Of a stretch of 64,000 nt of DNA, positions 11,570-22,748 are shown one piece after another. Position 1 is the stretch's first letter; every line of letters starts with the position of its first letter. The stretch is from Ancylostoma caninum (taxonomy: Eukaryota > Nematoda > Chromadorea > Rhabditida > Ancylostomatidae). A model generated the notes under the pieces. That model searched no databases. It was not told the origin of the DNA and worked only from the letters and a program-made list of their open reading frames with translations. The DNA lies in the NCBI GenBank assembly GCA_037903475.1, contig JBAJFG010000475.1, forward strand, positions 372,001-436,000. Reading direction: 5' to 3'. The position numbers were made by a program, and so were the translations under genes.

Positions 11570-11607
11570 GGGCACAATTCTGAGTCTAACGATATAGGTT
11601 TCATGTG
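11570..11607 (-). repeat. Inverted fragment of the Helitron-like unit
   Basis: Reverse-complemented, this is CACATGAAACCTATATCGTT followed by AGACTCAGAATTGTGCCC, matching the middle of the 185-bp unit with two to three differences. It lies about 45 bp beyond the third unit, so the cluster has an inverted partner. Confidence 0.75.
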
Positions 11608-11867
11608 CGAATCTTTTCGTCTACAACGAGAAAAGCAAGGGAGACTTTGTGCTCACTGGCTGAATCATTGGGAGTCTCTCCGTGTGCAATCAAGAGTTTT
11701 GGAAGGGTTGAGTGGGGAATTGAAAATAAATTTAAGAAAAAGACGACGCGATTACCAAAACAACACAGTTTTATTACACCCATATACGCTTCAGTCAATA
11801 CCAAACATGCTTTATGGTGCACAAGCATACCGCTTAACTTCTTTTTGTGATAGAACGAATAATCACG

Positions 11868-12020
11868 GCACTATTCAACTTCGCTGGTCGCAAAATCTTC
11901 AAAGATTTTTTTGGCTGAGACTTTGCATAGGGGGGGGGGTTGTTTGAGGTGATGAGCACGAATATCGTATCCATTTTGTAACGTAACCCGATCTTTCTGT
12001 GGGTTACGGTAGGTGTACGG
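11868..12020 (-). repeat. Inverted partial copy of the 256-bp repeat
   Basis: Reverse-complemented, this matches the 3' half of the 256-bp units that follow: GTTACGGTAGGTGTAC, GCACGAATATCGTATCC and the AACTTCGCTGG / ACTATTCAACTTC blocks. It includes a run of ten G (11,930-11,939) where the direct copies have CCCCC. Confidence 0.7.
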
Positions 12021-12043
12021 CAGGAAATTGAGAGAAAATGCCG

Positions 12044-12555
12044 ATTTCGGGTAGAAAACGAAGGCAGCGTGCAAAATAATGGTGGTTTTCGTGATCAGCG
12101 TCAAAAAACCCTACTGCGCAAAATTTGAAAGGGTTCGGTGAGGTACCATATCTACAGTACATCTACCGTAACCATACAAAAATGGGGTTACCGTGCAAAA
12201 TTGATACGATATTCGTGTTCAGCACCTCGAATAATCCCCCTGTGTTTTTGGAACCGGTGAAGTTGAATAGCGCGAATCTCACTCCTTTCCGAGTGTGGGA
12301 TTTCGGGTAGAAAACGAAGGCGGCGTGCAAAATAATGGTGGTTTTCGTGATCGGCGTCAAAAAACCCCACTGCGCAAAATTTGAAAGGGTTCCGTGAGGT
12401 ACCGTATCTACAGTACATCTACCGTAACCATACAAAAATGGGGTTACCGTGCAAAATTGATACGATATTCGTGTTCAGCACCTCGAATAATCCCCCTGTG
12501 TTTTTGGAACCGGTGAAGTTGAATAGCGCGAATCTCACTCTTTTCCGAGTGAGCT
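12044..12555 (+). repeat. Tandem pair of 256-bp repeats
   Basis: Two head-to-tail copies (12,044-12,299 and 12,300-12,555) begin ATTTCGGGTAGAAAACGAAG. By eye they differ at only a handful of positions, so the duplication is recent. With the inverted copy upstream the group can fold back on itself. ORFs here simply repeat the same peptide and are not taken as genes. Confidence 0.88.
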
Positions 12556-12631
12556 ACGTTTCGATCGATTCTGAGTGAATCATCTGGACACATTTAACGA
12601 AAGACTGATGCAAACATTTCAATTATATGCA

Positions 12632-12775
12632 ACAAGTGCTCCGACTCGCCTACAGCGAGCCTCGTCACTGTATGCTTCATCCGTTTTGACGGATGGAAAG
12701 TAAAGGTAGCTGAGTACCAAGGTCCCGCGATGCGGGCAAGTGCGAGACTCACCAGAGGCGAGTCGGAGCACTTGT
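12632..12775. mobile_element. 144-bp palindromic MITE
   Basis: The terminal 20 bases ACAAGTGCTCCGACTCGCCT recur exactly in reverse complement at the other end. The interior contains a CCCGCGATGCGGG hairpin. No coding content and no clear target duplication were seen, so its superfamily is unknown. Confidence 0.75.
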
Positions 12776-12847
12776 ACCAATTCATAAGGAGGGTTCCTTA
12801 TGAGCTCAGTTAAAGATCAGTTTTGCTTTTTTGTTAATTCTCTAAGC

Positions 12848-12926
12848 ATTTCACATGTGTGGAGCTTTTCTACCTGCCTCAAGTGGCTGCCCACCTCACT
12901 TTCTAGCGTCCCGAAGGGGCGCTAGT
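12848..12926 (+). mobile_element. Candidate Helitron 3' end, copy 1
   Basis: The block AAGTGGCTGCCC...CTTTCTAGCGTCCCGAA ends in the hairpin AGCGTCCC-GAA-GGGGCGCT (8-bp stem with one G-T pair) and CTAG followed by T. A hairpin plus CTRR before T is the Helitron 3' signature, although here the stem abuts CTAG rather than lying a few bases upstream. A second copy lies at 29,945-30,022. It could belong with the tandem 5' ends at 10.9-11.5 kb. Confidence 0.42.
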
Positions 12927-12999
12927 TATTATAATAAATGATTAATAAAAATTATATTAAAAATAATAATAAGAGTAAGCAAATAAAAATAAACTAATA

Positions 13000-13760
13000 A
13001 GATTTTTATATGTTGCTTACGTTGCTTACGTCGAACAGATTCTCGTCCATTGCGGGAGCAGTTCGCAACCATGCCATTTCTCTCTGTCTTGTGCGAGTTG
13101 CGTTCACGTCCCTCCGATTTGCCTCCATAACGGGTCTATCCATCGCAGGGGTGGTCTGCCAGTTGGACCTTTACTTTTCCGCGAGAACCAAAGCAAAATT
13201 CGCACTGTCCAACGATTGTCCTTCCTTCTGGCGATGTGCCCTGCCCATTCTTTCTTCCTCTTGTAAAGCGAATTAACAATTTCGTGGAGGTGGGTCATCT
13301 CTCTAATTTCTTCGTTCTTCCTATGTTCCATTTTGTTTATTCCAAGCATCTGCCTTTCCATTGCCTTCTGCATTACTTGCAAGCTTCTCTCCTCTGCTTT
13401 TGTCAAGTTCCAAGCTTCACATCCGTAGAGTAACGCAGGTAGCACGCTGCTGTGGAATAAGTGAATCTTAGTCTTTGCAGGTATATCTTTGCTTTTGAGG
13501 AGAACATCGATTTTCGAAAATGCAGTCCAACCTGTCTTCCTTCGTCTCGAGAGTTCCAGCCGCAGATCGTTGTCCATCCTAACTGCTTGGCCAAGGTAAA
13601 CATAGTGTTCAACTCGCTCTACCAGCTGATTATTCAGTTTGATTTCCAAATCATCACAATGGGCGTTCTTCATCCACTTGGTCTTTCCAGGATGGATCTT
13701 CAACCCGATACTCTCATTAAGGTGACATATTTCATTGAGATTGCATTACAAACTGAAATG
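13000..13760 (-). pseudogene. RTE-clade LINE, RT C-terminal fragment
   Basis: Reading leftward from 13,760: LNEICHLNESIGLKIHPGKTKWM, HYVYLGQAV, FSKIDVLLKSKDIP, SVLPALLYGCEAWNLTKAEE, KRKKEWAGHIARR and TGRPPLRWID. These are the last RT block and the thumb/C-terminal region of RTE-type LINEs, in order and in one frame for 199 codons (13,703-13,104). The tail (TRTRQRE, then weaker sequence) runs to about 13,000. The upstream RT and endonuclease are absent, typical of 5'-truncated copies. The uninterrupted frame suggests a fairly recent insertion. Confidence 0.88.
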
Positions 13761-14329
13761 CGAGCAGAGGTCAGATCATGTCGAAGAAAAAATGAAAATG
13801 CTCGTGCCGAGCAGATATTGGGAACAAACTTGGAAACCTTCCCGCTTTTTATCTAAATACTTCTGAGAAAATATGAAGGAAATTAATGGCAATCAGATGC
13901 AACAACACATGGTATATTTCGAGATTGTCATCGTCTATGGAAAAGCGCTGAATTTTCGTATACTTCATGTGTTTCAAAACAATTTTCCCCGAATTCATGG
14001 AGGTAAAGTGTACTCACTGTTCTGGTTCAATTTCGGGCGATTTCCGTCGTCTCGTTGGAATTCGAGGGATTTCGAACAGGTATAGGACAGCTCTGGAGAC
14101 GATGGAAAAACACAATGCGACAAGCAGTGCGGTGAACGCCTACTATGCTCATATCTTTCGTGTGCTCATATCAATGAAAATCCCTTCACGAAACTGAGCT
14201 GGATTTGATACCGCACCATCAAAGAAGCAGCCGCTCTCAGTCGGCAGCAGTGTATGTTCTCACACGGCGACGGCACTAATTGGCTCGGATACGGTAGCAT
14301 ACAACGGCATCTTATGGAAAACTGAAATA
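13761..14329. other. Unassigned stretch
   Basis: No supported feature. ORFs at 13,873-14,085 and 13,967-14,197 overlap in different frames and show no domain. Confidence 0.4.
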
Positions 14330-14800
14330 TTTGTTATTTGCACTGGTTTTTTTTCTCAAATAAACTGTATACTAAGAAGTTTAGCTAGTGTGAAGAGTTT
14401 TCGCTTCATTTATCTATACATGACGGCAATTCATCAATTTCTACCATTGGCGAGAATTTTTTCATAAACGGAAATGACTTTTCATAGACTGCCCAGTTTT
14501 AATACAAACTTCAAGTTCTACTATCCGGGTGAATAGTTTTTTCAAGTCTGGGTTGGTTTTTTTGCACGATTTTTTCCTAGAATTAGCTGTATGCTAGAAA
14601 GTTCAGCTATGTAGTGTGAATTGTTTTCGCCTCATTTATACTCATACTTCACGGAAATTCATCCATTTTTAGACTTGGTAAGAACTTTTCCAAGGATGGA
14701 AATGATTTTCATAGCTTGCGCAATTTCAAAATAACTCTAAAGTCCTACTATCCAGGTGAACAATTTTTCCAAGCTTGGGGTGATTTCTTTGCACGTATTG
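14330..14800 (+). repeat. Diverged tandem duplication, about 222 bp
   Basis: Blocks CTGTATACTAAGAAGTTTAG, TTTTCGCTTCATTTAT, ACGGCAATTCATCAATT and CTACTATCCGGGTGAA in the first half recur as CTGTATGCTAGAAAGTTCAG, TTTTCGCCTCATTTAT, ACGGAAATTCATCCATT and CTACTATCCAGGTGAA about 222 bp later. The copies are clearly diverged, so the duplication is old. Confidence 0.7.
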
Positions 14801-15405
14801 CCCATTTTGTGGACTAATCTGAGAATTCGCCAAAAAAAAAGTGGAAGCTTCTCAAATCCCGTACGTTTCTAGACAACGAATTGCCAGTTTTCATGCAGTT
14901 TTACCAATTTTTAGCAAATCACAGATTTGTTCCGGGGTTTGAGGTGTATATTGCCAAAAATAGACGAATCAGAACTCAGAACTTCGAAACAAGGCCAGTT
15001 ATTGGAGTGAATCCAGTTCTTCCATGGAGAATGTGACGGCTAACTACTGCGAGATTCTTCGCACCCCCTGCCCCTACGGCGTTCCGGCCGTCATTAATGC
15101 GAGAGAGGCTACGCAGGACTGGGGGCCATTCATTTAAGGACTTCAAAACCATGGTTGCTGTGGCCAAAAATCCGGTGCCTGGTGGCCTTCCTTCCGGCGA
15201 CGTTTCGTTCGCTCCACTTCACCTGGCCCAAAGGATCGATGGAGGGCGCTTCGGTGGATACTTGGTCCCGGAGTGACTCATCAGAGTGAGACTGGCAATA
15301 CCGCCTGGCCAATCCCCTCAAGCCCCAGCGTCGCGACAAGAAGATCCACCGTGCTGGGGATTTTTTTAATTACCCAAGTTTGAGGGTGAAGACCGTTGAC
15401 CACAC
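14801..15405. other. Unassigned stretch
   Basis: The left half is AT-rich, the right half GC-rich. Minus-strand ORFs at 15,339-15,130 and 15,167-14,976 have Arg-rich sequence without a recognisable domain; they may be part of an unrecognised element tail. Confidence 0.3.
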
Positions 15406-16345
15406 AATGACGTCGTCTTCTGTACGTCGTCCAGAGTGTTTTATCCAAAAGCATGCGGTACTTGTAAATCTGGATACATATCCTTAATAGAAGTTAGAGC
15501 AATGGGCCTGATTAATAGGCGGCGACATTGGTACGTTGTGGATGACCCTTCACTCTATTTGTATTGGTACAAAGATCCAGACTCGCTAAAGTGTGTGGGC
15601 CGAGTCGCATTGGTATGCATGGCTCTCACGTATGATCCACTGAAACAGGACGATTTCATTTAATGTCTGGGAATGACGTAGATCTTAGAATCGTAGATCT
15701 TCTGGAATGCTCATCGAATCGACTTCGAGACGAGTGGATGCAAGTGCTGCACTCAGCTCGCCTGCGTAGCGTTCGAGCTGTGAAGGACGATGAGATTGCA
15801 CATGATGTTATCTCATTGTCGTCCGAGCCGCCTCCTCTACCGAATGTTCCATCACCAACGCAGTCTGCCCAGAACCTCATCGATGACCTGCTCGGTCCTG
15901 CTAGTGATACGGCGTCAACGTCTACTGATGATGGCCGAAACTTAGCGGACGCACTCCTGAATGGTCTCGATATCGAAGAGCATGAATCGGATGAAGATCG
16001 CGCATACATTACACCGAGCTCCATATTTTACCTAACGACGAATGGTGAACTTAACGAGCACAGCATGGCAATGCCCAGGGCGATAGTGTCACCAGAATCT
16101 GTTGCGGAACGTATGTTAGAGGAGACCAACGAACACCGTGAAACAAAAAAAGCCAACCGAGATGAAATTGAGACTAGAAAACATTCAAGCAAGACTCAAG
16201 CTAACATGCCGCCACCCCTAGTCCTTCAGAGTGCTTGCGTGCCGGTTGTGGTAGTGCACATTATGGTGCTCTGCTCGTGGGTTCCAAACTGAGGACTTTC
16301 GTCGAGTGCTCAGATGATATCTACTCTGAAAGTAGTAGTTTCAGG
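15406..16345 (+). pseudogene. PH-domain protein (TBC1D2/tbc-2-like) retrocopy
   Basis: From 15,406 the reading gives CGTCKSGYISLIEV, INRRRHWYVVDDPSLYLYWY and KCVGRVALVCMALTYDP, the first beta strands of a PH domain closest in my reading to the N-terminal PH of TBC1D2-type Rab GAPs. At about 15,655 the frame shifts and continues DLRIVDLLECSSNRLRDEW plus MQVLHSARL, the C-terminal helix of the same PH fold. A Ser/Asp/Glu-rich linker follows to about 16,215, where another frame change leads to AHYGALLVGSKLRTFVEC. About 900 bp of coding-type sequence without introns, broken by two frameshifts, in a genome where the intact gene has exons of 45-171 bp, points to a processed pseudogene. A real gene with assembly indels is the alternative. 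No TBC domain follows. Confidence 0.62.
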
Positions 16346-17669
16346 CCGCAACACACATGTAGTGATTGAAATGCTCACAGTGCCTTTGAGATGGATACCC
16401 TACAGCTCTGCTAGTCTTGTCTCTCTCTCTCACTCTGAAACGGACTGCTTTCCCAAGCGTGTTTGGAGTCCACCGATCTGAACTGAGCAAAAACATAGTA
16501 CAGATGGACTGATACTGAGAAAATAAGCCCAATTCAAGTGTATTCATAGAACTTTATTCACGGTTATATTTCTGGAAGGATTTCAAAGGATATGAACTTC
16601 AAGAGCAGGAAGTCTATAGATGAACTAGTAAATGAATGAGAACAACTTTAAAAAAATCACTGATGAACGTGATTTTTGTTGACCCGGAAATGGCAGGCGA
16701 AACGAGCTACATAGGCAATTTTTTGCATTTGCGCTAAACATATGAAACAGCGACATCTAAAAGTAATAGTCAACGACTGGTTCCACAAACTCACAGTTGC
16801 ACTGAGGAACTCTTCGTATTCCGCGGCAAGAGGGTTCCTGTTGATAGCTCTCCGAGGATGACTTTCGGCTCAGGTATTACGTGGCGTGCGTGATCTGGAG
16901 TAGCCTAGTCGATTATAATGTACTAAATGAAATACTTCAATTTTCACCTGCGAGCGAACTTGAAAATTTTGGGTGCACGGGAAAGGGCAGACACATGAAC
17001 GGGTAGAGCTGGTCACTAACGACGGCTGCTAGAAAGCTCGCCTGCCGTGGCTGGAGGAGCTGGTAGATCTGCAGCTGATGAGGCGGACGAAACGTGCGAA
17101 GTGGACGGGGAAGACACATCGCTGGTATCGTCAAGAGAAAGTGACGACGAAGCACGAGCTGGACTTGGCGAATCTGCAGCTGTGTAGGGCGCAGGAACGT
17201 TAGGCGACTCTAAATTTGGAACTTCAGATAAAACAACAACATTACCAAATAGTGGCAGCTACATGAGGTGGCAGTCGTTCAGCTTCAATCGTTGAAGATT
17301 GTTCGCTATCGGCTGCGACATTCGTGCAGTCACTTCACTAAGCCAAAAAGCTGAAGCCTTAACCATTGTATCGTCAGCGAAATAAACTGACTCACTACCT
17401 CCTTCCTTTTCCACACCTCCGTTGTATCCGATTGATAGGCGTCGGAGGGAGACGGCGAAGCTAGGTGCACTAGCATTACGGTGTTTAGGCTGCAAACCCG
17501 ATTGTCAGTGCCCACACTTACTTGCATTGCCAGACTTGAAAGTCTCACAAACTGGCTGTGACCGTCATCATCGTCCTCAAGGAGTAGCGCTAGTGAAAGC
17601 CGAAGCCTACGATTCGTGAAATTCCGACATACAGTGATTACTAACCTACACTACACTACCTACTACCTA
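16346..17669. other. Unassigned stretch with an acidic ORF
   Basis: Between about 17,035 and 17,187 one plus frame reads AGRSAADEADETCEVDGE then DTSLVSSRESDDEARAG and stops, while another frame reads a basic, Leu-rich peptide. Neither has a known domain and they cannot both be coding. The rest shows nothing recognisable. Confidence 0.3.
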
Positions 17670-17675
17670 ACCTAC

Positions 17676-18115
17676 TCATGGGACTTAAAAACCGTGTTTT
17701 GCATGAGATCGAAAGATGCAAATCCCACAATTATGACATGCAATCTCTTAAACAATGGTTCTACACCATCAGTGGTGCTACACGAGCAATGGTTGAATCC
17801 ATGCGGAATCACACATACATGCATACCCATGCAAAACTCATATGCATACTCATGCAGAACTCATGCGTCTCCAAAAATGTGACGCATATTGATACAGAAC
17901 GCACGAAAAACCCGTGCACACCCATGCAAAACCTTTGCAAAGCCCATGCAACTCCCATGCATATCCATGGAGGTGCATGGATTTTGCATGGATTGACTAT
18001 TGCTGGTACAGAACTATTGATTGAAAAACTGCGTTTTGCATAAGCACGCATGTCTCGGTCGTGGTATTCACACCTTTCAATCTCATGCAAAACACGATTT
18101 TTGAGTTTCCTGACT
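17676..18115. mobile_element. Long-inverted-repeat element with CATGCA core
   Basis: The left arm (from about 17,676) and right arm (to about 18,115) match in reverse complement over roughly 100 bp with moderate divergence: AAAAACCGTGTTTTGCATGA versus AAAAATCGTGTTTTGCATGA, then GAAAGATG versus GAAAGGTG, and GACATGC on both. The 240-bp centre is crowded with CATGCA and CCATGCAAAAC words. There is no coding content, so it is a non-autonomous foldback-type element. Exact ends and target site are not certain. Confidence 0.75.
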
Positions 18116-19022
18116 ATCAACTACTAACCTACGCTAACCTTCATTCCACCAAAAACACCACCTGGGTAGATTGAATAGATGTCGAGGCAATTATAAAGAC
18201 AAAGAGAGAGAACCATTGTGAGGAAATTCGATGAAATGGAGAGAGAAACTGAGAAATGTGCACGAATGCACTTCCACTGCCGCACTTCTTACGAAAGCGA
18301 ACTCACCTCGATGTACGGGTGCAGCCACATATCATCTGGGAGCATCAACGTTGTTTCGCGATAGCTATGAACTTTCAAATCCAGAACGATCTCATGGTGC
18401 TGCAACCGCTCAGCCAAGCCTGATATATTCTGAAAAGAAACACCAAATTAGCGCGTTAATCCATGCAATTGTCTTATCTTCGTCTTCACTTAAGTAACAC
18501 TGATACGAACGACAAAACGACGCGAAACGGAACAGAAAATGATGAAGAACATGAAAAAAACGAGTAAAACGATCTCAACGACGCATTTTCGAAAATCCTC
18601 TTGAGCAGCACGCTGCGCAGCCAGTCACGCGTCTGAGCGCACTCGAAACTCTAAGGAATTGAAGCCCTCCAGAACCTCTCACTAAGAGGGGCCGTCAAAC
18701 TATTTTCATTTTGTGCTGCTCGCCGCTGCACTGTTCCATTTGTGCTGCTGGAGGCCGGGCAGAGGCGAGGGCCTCGCCCATCGAGAGTTTGTCTGAGATA
18801 GTAACGATTAGGCGCTTTCAGCGAAAGAATGGCTTTTTGAAAGACTCTGTAGCATGGCAAAGAATTCCGCCTCTTTCGCACATTTCCCGTGTTCACATTG
18901 AGCGACTAGCTAAGCTTAACCATATACGACTATAGTGAGAACTTGAAAGTTTCCGGAAAATTGGAAAAAGAAACTGTTCTCATGAAGAGAATCAAAAGCT
19001 AAGAAGATACCGGACCAAGGAT
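18116..19022. other. Unassigned stretch
   Basis: No domain or repeat copy is recognised. Minor GC-rich patches occur near 18,600-18,790. ORFs at 18,231-18,497 and 18,896-18,651 (minus) are unsupported. Confidence 0.35.
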
Positions 19023-19209
19023 GGCATTCATCATTGCGTTTACCCGTAGTAAACGCGTTTACCCCCAAAGTTTATTGTTTATTGTTTTTTGTTTATTGTT
19101 TGTTTACATGAGACATTTCATGCTATAAGTACAAAGACACAGTTACAAATACAAATGCATGCAATTAGTAAGAAGTAGTCATCATTTTACATAGCTGTCA
19201 AGAATTCTA

Positions 19210-20915
19210 GTGAATGATCAAATATTACCAGGAATTTCCTTCAGTCTGCCAAGTGCTAGATAATCTGAACCTGCTCTATTAATGAAGAATTGCGATCGGA
19301 ACTTAGTTTTAGTCCTAGGAAGGTATAGTTTCACTGAGTCGCCCCTCGTAACCGATGGCTTGAATGTGCAGGATAAGTCAGGATCAAGGCCACATAGTCC
19401 ATGCACCAATTAATAAAACATTATTAGATCAAATTTTCTTCTTCGTTTACAGAGGGAGTGTAGACCGAATTTTTAATTCCTATCATCTGTCGAAATAAGA
19501 TTTCTGTAATTGGAGTTGGTATTTCCTATCAAGAGCTTCCTAATAAAGTTGTTTTGAACCTTTTCAAGGTTTGCTATATTCTTACGTTTATATGGATTGA
19601 AAATAACAGTTCCATATTCGAGTAGGAGTCTTATATAACTTTTAAGGCACAGAGAAGAACAGAACTATCCTTTGTTGTTAATGCCTTGAATAGTCTGTAG
19701 GTAGCTCCCATAGCTCTGATGGCAACTTGTTCACAATAATGATCAAAGTTAAGATCATTCGTTAACAAAAAACCCAAATCATTAATCTGGGTAACTTCAT
19801 CAATGAAGTGTCCTTCAATGACGTATTAATCGTTTTTTTTTCCTGAGATGATGGGAGATCCCATTCTACAGACCATCTATATACTAAGTTAATCGCTTCT
19901 TGCAATGGTGCTTGAACATCGTGAACGGAAACCTTATCATAAATTTTGAGGTCATCGGCAAACATGCAACACCTGACATTCATTGTACGTATAAGAAGTG
20001 GTAGCTCATAGGTGTAAATATTGAAGAGGATTGGGGATAAGACTCCCCCTTGTGGAACTCCACTCCAAACATGCCTAGGTTCGGATAAGGTATTGTTTAT
20101 ACGGACACGGAAAATGCTACCAGTGAGGAATGCACGGATCCAAGCATTGATGCGAGGATGTATCCCAATGACTTCTAGTTTTTGAAGGAACTTCTCGTGA
20201 GGAACTTTGTCAAAAGCCTTGTAAAAGTCGAGATAGATTACGTCAGTTCTATATCCCTCATCAGCGTTGGTTGTCCGATCATTGCTGTAACCGTAGACTT
20301 GTTCTTCTGGAATCCGTGCTGATATTCGGAAATAATAGAGTGTTCTTCGAGGTGACTTACAATCTTCTTCTTGAGTATTTTCTCAAATGTTCTTGCAAAA
20401 TTTGAGGTGATGCTTATTGGACGAAAGTTAGTCGGGGATGTGTATGGAGGTTTTTTCGGGATAGGAGTTACAAGCGAAAGTTTCCACCTTGATGGTACTT
20501 CTGAGCGCATGAAGCTGAGGTTGAAGATATATTCTAGCGGCCTCATGATTGCAATTAAGATGTTTTTGACAAATGCCAGGGGAATATGATCAGGTGTGTC
20601 TGAGTAGGATGATGGACATTTAGAGATTAGATTGTAGATATCATCGCCATGGAACCACATAGAGTCGCGCATTTTCGAGAACGACGTAGAATACTGAAGG
20701 ACTTGGGTGCGATTGCACTGACTAAAAGATACTTCGAACACGTCGGCCAACATTTCTGCCTTCTCTCTATCGGTTTGTGCAACAGTGCCTTCACTGGAGA
20801 CCAAAACGCCTATGTTGCTCATCGGGCGGATCCTTGAGTTGATGAACTTGTAGAACGTTTTCCTATTTTTGGACTGGATAATCTTTTCCTCGACGTTATT
20901 ATTGAATTTCCACAA
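19210..20915 (-). pseudogene. LINE-2 ORF2, reverse transcriptase part
   Basis: In order on the minus strand: SYSDTPDHIPLAFVKN, TPIPKKPPYTSPTNFRPISI, YQHGFQKNKSTVTA, then after a shift near 20,240 VIYLDFYKAFDKVPHEKF (catalytic Asp about 20,232), GVPQGGVLSPILFNIYTYEL and MFADDLKIYD (FADD at about 19,951-19,962). A run of nine A near 19,845 shifts the frame again; the tail contains a typical C-terminal block, SDYLALGRLKEIPGN, ending near 19,218. The catalytic residues are all present, unlike in the other LINE, and damage is limited to a few indels. Confidence 0.87.
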
Positions 20916-20954
20916 TTTTTTCGAGAATATTTTGTTTAGGCGTGAGAACGTTGC

Positions 20955-21920
20955 TCAGCTTTCTGTAGTACCCTGCTCAACCGCAGTCTGCCATGCCAGG
21001 GATCTCTTCCGAGATATTGAAGTGAGATGTCTAGGAATGCGAGATTCGTGTAAAGCCACCCTAGTAATTGGTACAAAGAGTTCAATGCAGTGATTTAGGA
21101 CGGCCAAGAAGAGTTCGTATTTTTCATCAACAGTGTTCGCCGAGTCTAGTGAGCCATACCAATCCACATTAGTCAAATGACTATTAATTGCTTCAATGTC
21201 AGCTATTTTAAAATTCCTTCTGAGAATGTAAGAGGAATTAGCCATCGCGATGGAATCGAACAGAGCATTGATCACTTGTACCTACTGGAGCATCTACGAT
21301 TACATTTTTAACCAAGTCTTTCTCGTTACATAGGACCAAATCTAGAATGTTGTCTTTGTGAGTGCCTCTTCGGACGTGCCGTACTAGGTCATGTGATTTG
21401 CAAAGGTCCAGCAACTGCTTAGAAGTGGATGTGGACGCAGTCGGTTCCGCTAGGCACCACCTAATATCGGGTAGATTGAAATCCCCAGTTATAAGGCAAC
21501 ATTTGTCGCATGCCATCAAGTCGCTCAGAGCTTTCAACATTTGATCAGCTAGAATCGGGGAGCAGATTGGTGTTTTGTAGAGAACAACTAATCGCAGATG
21601 CTTGGCACCAATGATTATATCGCAACATAGTAATTCATAGGCGTTGTGGACCGACTCAGCGAAGACTTTTTCGGGCAGGAGTGTCTTCCGAATTAGAAAG
21701 GCAGCTCCACCCCCTTTGCTCTTTTCTCTATCACATCGGAAAATCAGGTATTCAACAGATAGAGAGCTGACCAGGAAGGATGGATCTATTGTTTGGTTGA
21801 GCCAGGTTTCGGTTATTGCAATAATATCGTAAGGGGATTGTCTGAGAAAAAGTGTAAGGAAATTCCTCTTTCTAAATAGGGATCTAACGTTTACTAGTAA
21901 GTATGATATGTGACAATTCC
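20955..21920 (-). pseudogene. LINE-2 ORF2, endonuclease part
   Basis: APE-type blocks run in one frame from about 21,920: LLVNVRSLF, IIAITETWLNQ (catalytic Glu), KGGGAAFLIRK, RLVVLYKTP, LITGDFNLPDIRW, ILDLVLCNE and GTSDQCSV, the last being the SDH block with Gln for His. The frame then changes near 21,250 and continues IADIEAINSHLTNVDWYGS in the linker to RT. There is no ATG at the start of the frame, which almost abuts the ORF1 stop, so ORF2 may normally be translated by reinitiation (inference). Confidence 0.82.
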
Positions 21921-21932
21921 GACGATTGCTTT

Positions 21933-22748
21933 CTAGTTTGACAACCCATTTGAATTATTCATCAAAGCACTAGTAGGATCACATGTAAAGTTTTCACTCA
22001 TAATGTTGCTTCTACCATATGGTGTTTGAATGGGAGGATTACTGGCACTGATATTTTGATTGTTTCGGCGAGACATACGCTCTGCACGCAGCTTGTCCCT
22101 CTCTGCCTTAGGCAGAGATGGACGGACGAATAATCCAGGTGTTGTGTAGTGCTTCAAGCGTGGAGCCCGCCGTAAGAATTGTCTTGCAAAGAAAGATGTG
22201 GGAAGAACAACCTTGAGAAGTCTAGGACGGTTCGCATCGGTACGTCCTAGTCTATATACAGAAACTGCAAAACAATCAATTGACAAGAAATCCATCATGT
22301 CCTTAACACATTGGTATTCATGTTGAACCCTATTTGATGATAACTGTTCTCTACTCTCAAGTAAACCACCAATTACTACCGAGCGAGTACGCTCAACCTC
22401 ATCGAATGATTTAGGATGACTCGAAATTGGTCAAGTCATTTCAATAGGAGAGAAATTAGGTGAGGTCGTTACTCCCATACCCTGTCGTTTCAAGCTGGCA
22501 TTTTCAGTTCTTAAGGTTCTTAGTTCCTCAGTTGACTCTTTACAAAGATTCAATAAAGACAGGTATTGCTTCCTGTCTTCAAGTAGACAGGCAAGAACTG
22601 TCCTTAAATGCTGCGGAAGTGACGTATTTTTCACCAGTGCTTCAGCTTCCTTTTCAATATCCAGAGGAGTAGAGGGTTGTGGGCTTTCTATCTTCTTCTT
22701 TCTCTTCTTCTTACTCTGAACAGAAGGAGCACCGAGACGGGAAGTCAT
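21933..22748 (-). pseudogene. LINE-2 ORF1 with a single in-frame stop
   Basis: Starting MTSRLGAPS, the protein has a Lys-rich patch (KKKRKKK), a helical stretch TLRTENASLKRQGMG, then one TGA at 22,434-22,432. The same frame continues FDEVERTRSVVIGGLLESRE, AVSVYRLGRTD, RPRLLKVVLP and GLFVRPSLPKAERDKLR down to a stop at 21,933. This is the same RRM-type ORF1 layout as in the other LINE (SIVIAGLEE, VRRMG, RLVKVV, VLVRKSMT). An upstream Met at 22,784 is in frame; I prefer the internal one since the first twelve residues look non-conserved. Confidence 0.78.

Noticed and set aside
12125..12578. Small ORFs with the shared peptide MKGF(G/R)EVPYLQYIYRN
   Set aside because: The identical peptides arise from the 256-bp tandem copies and read in both directions. 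No independent sign of coding.
17035..17187. Acidic peptide as an extra exon of the PH-domain sequence
   Set aside because: It lies 700 bp beyond the last homologous block, another frame is equally open, and no splice sites link them.
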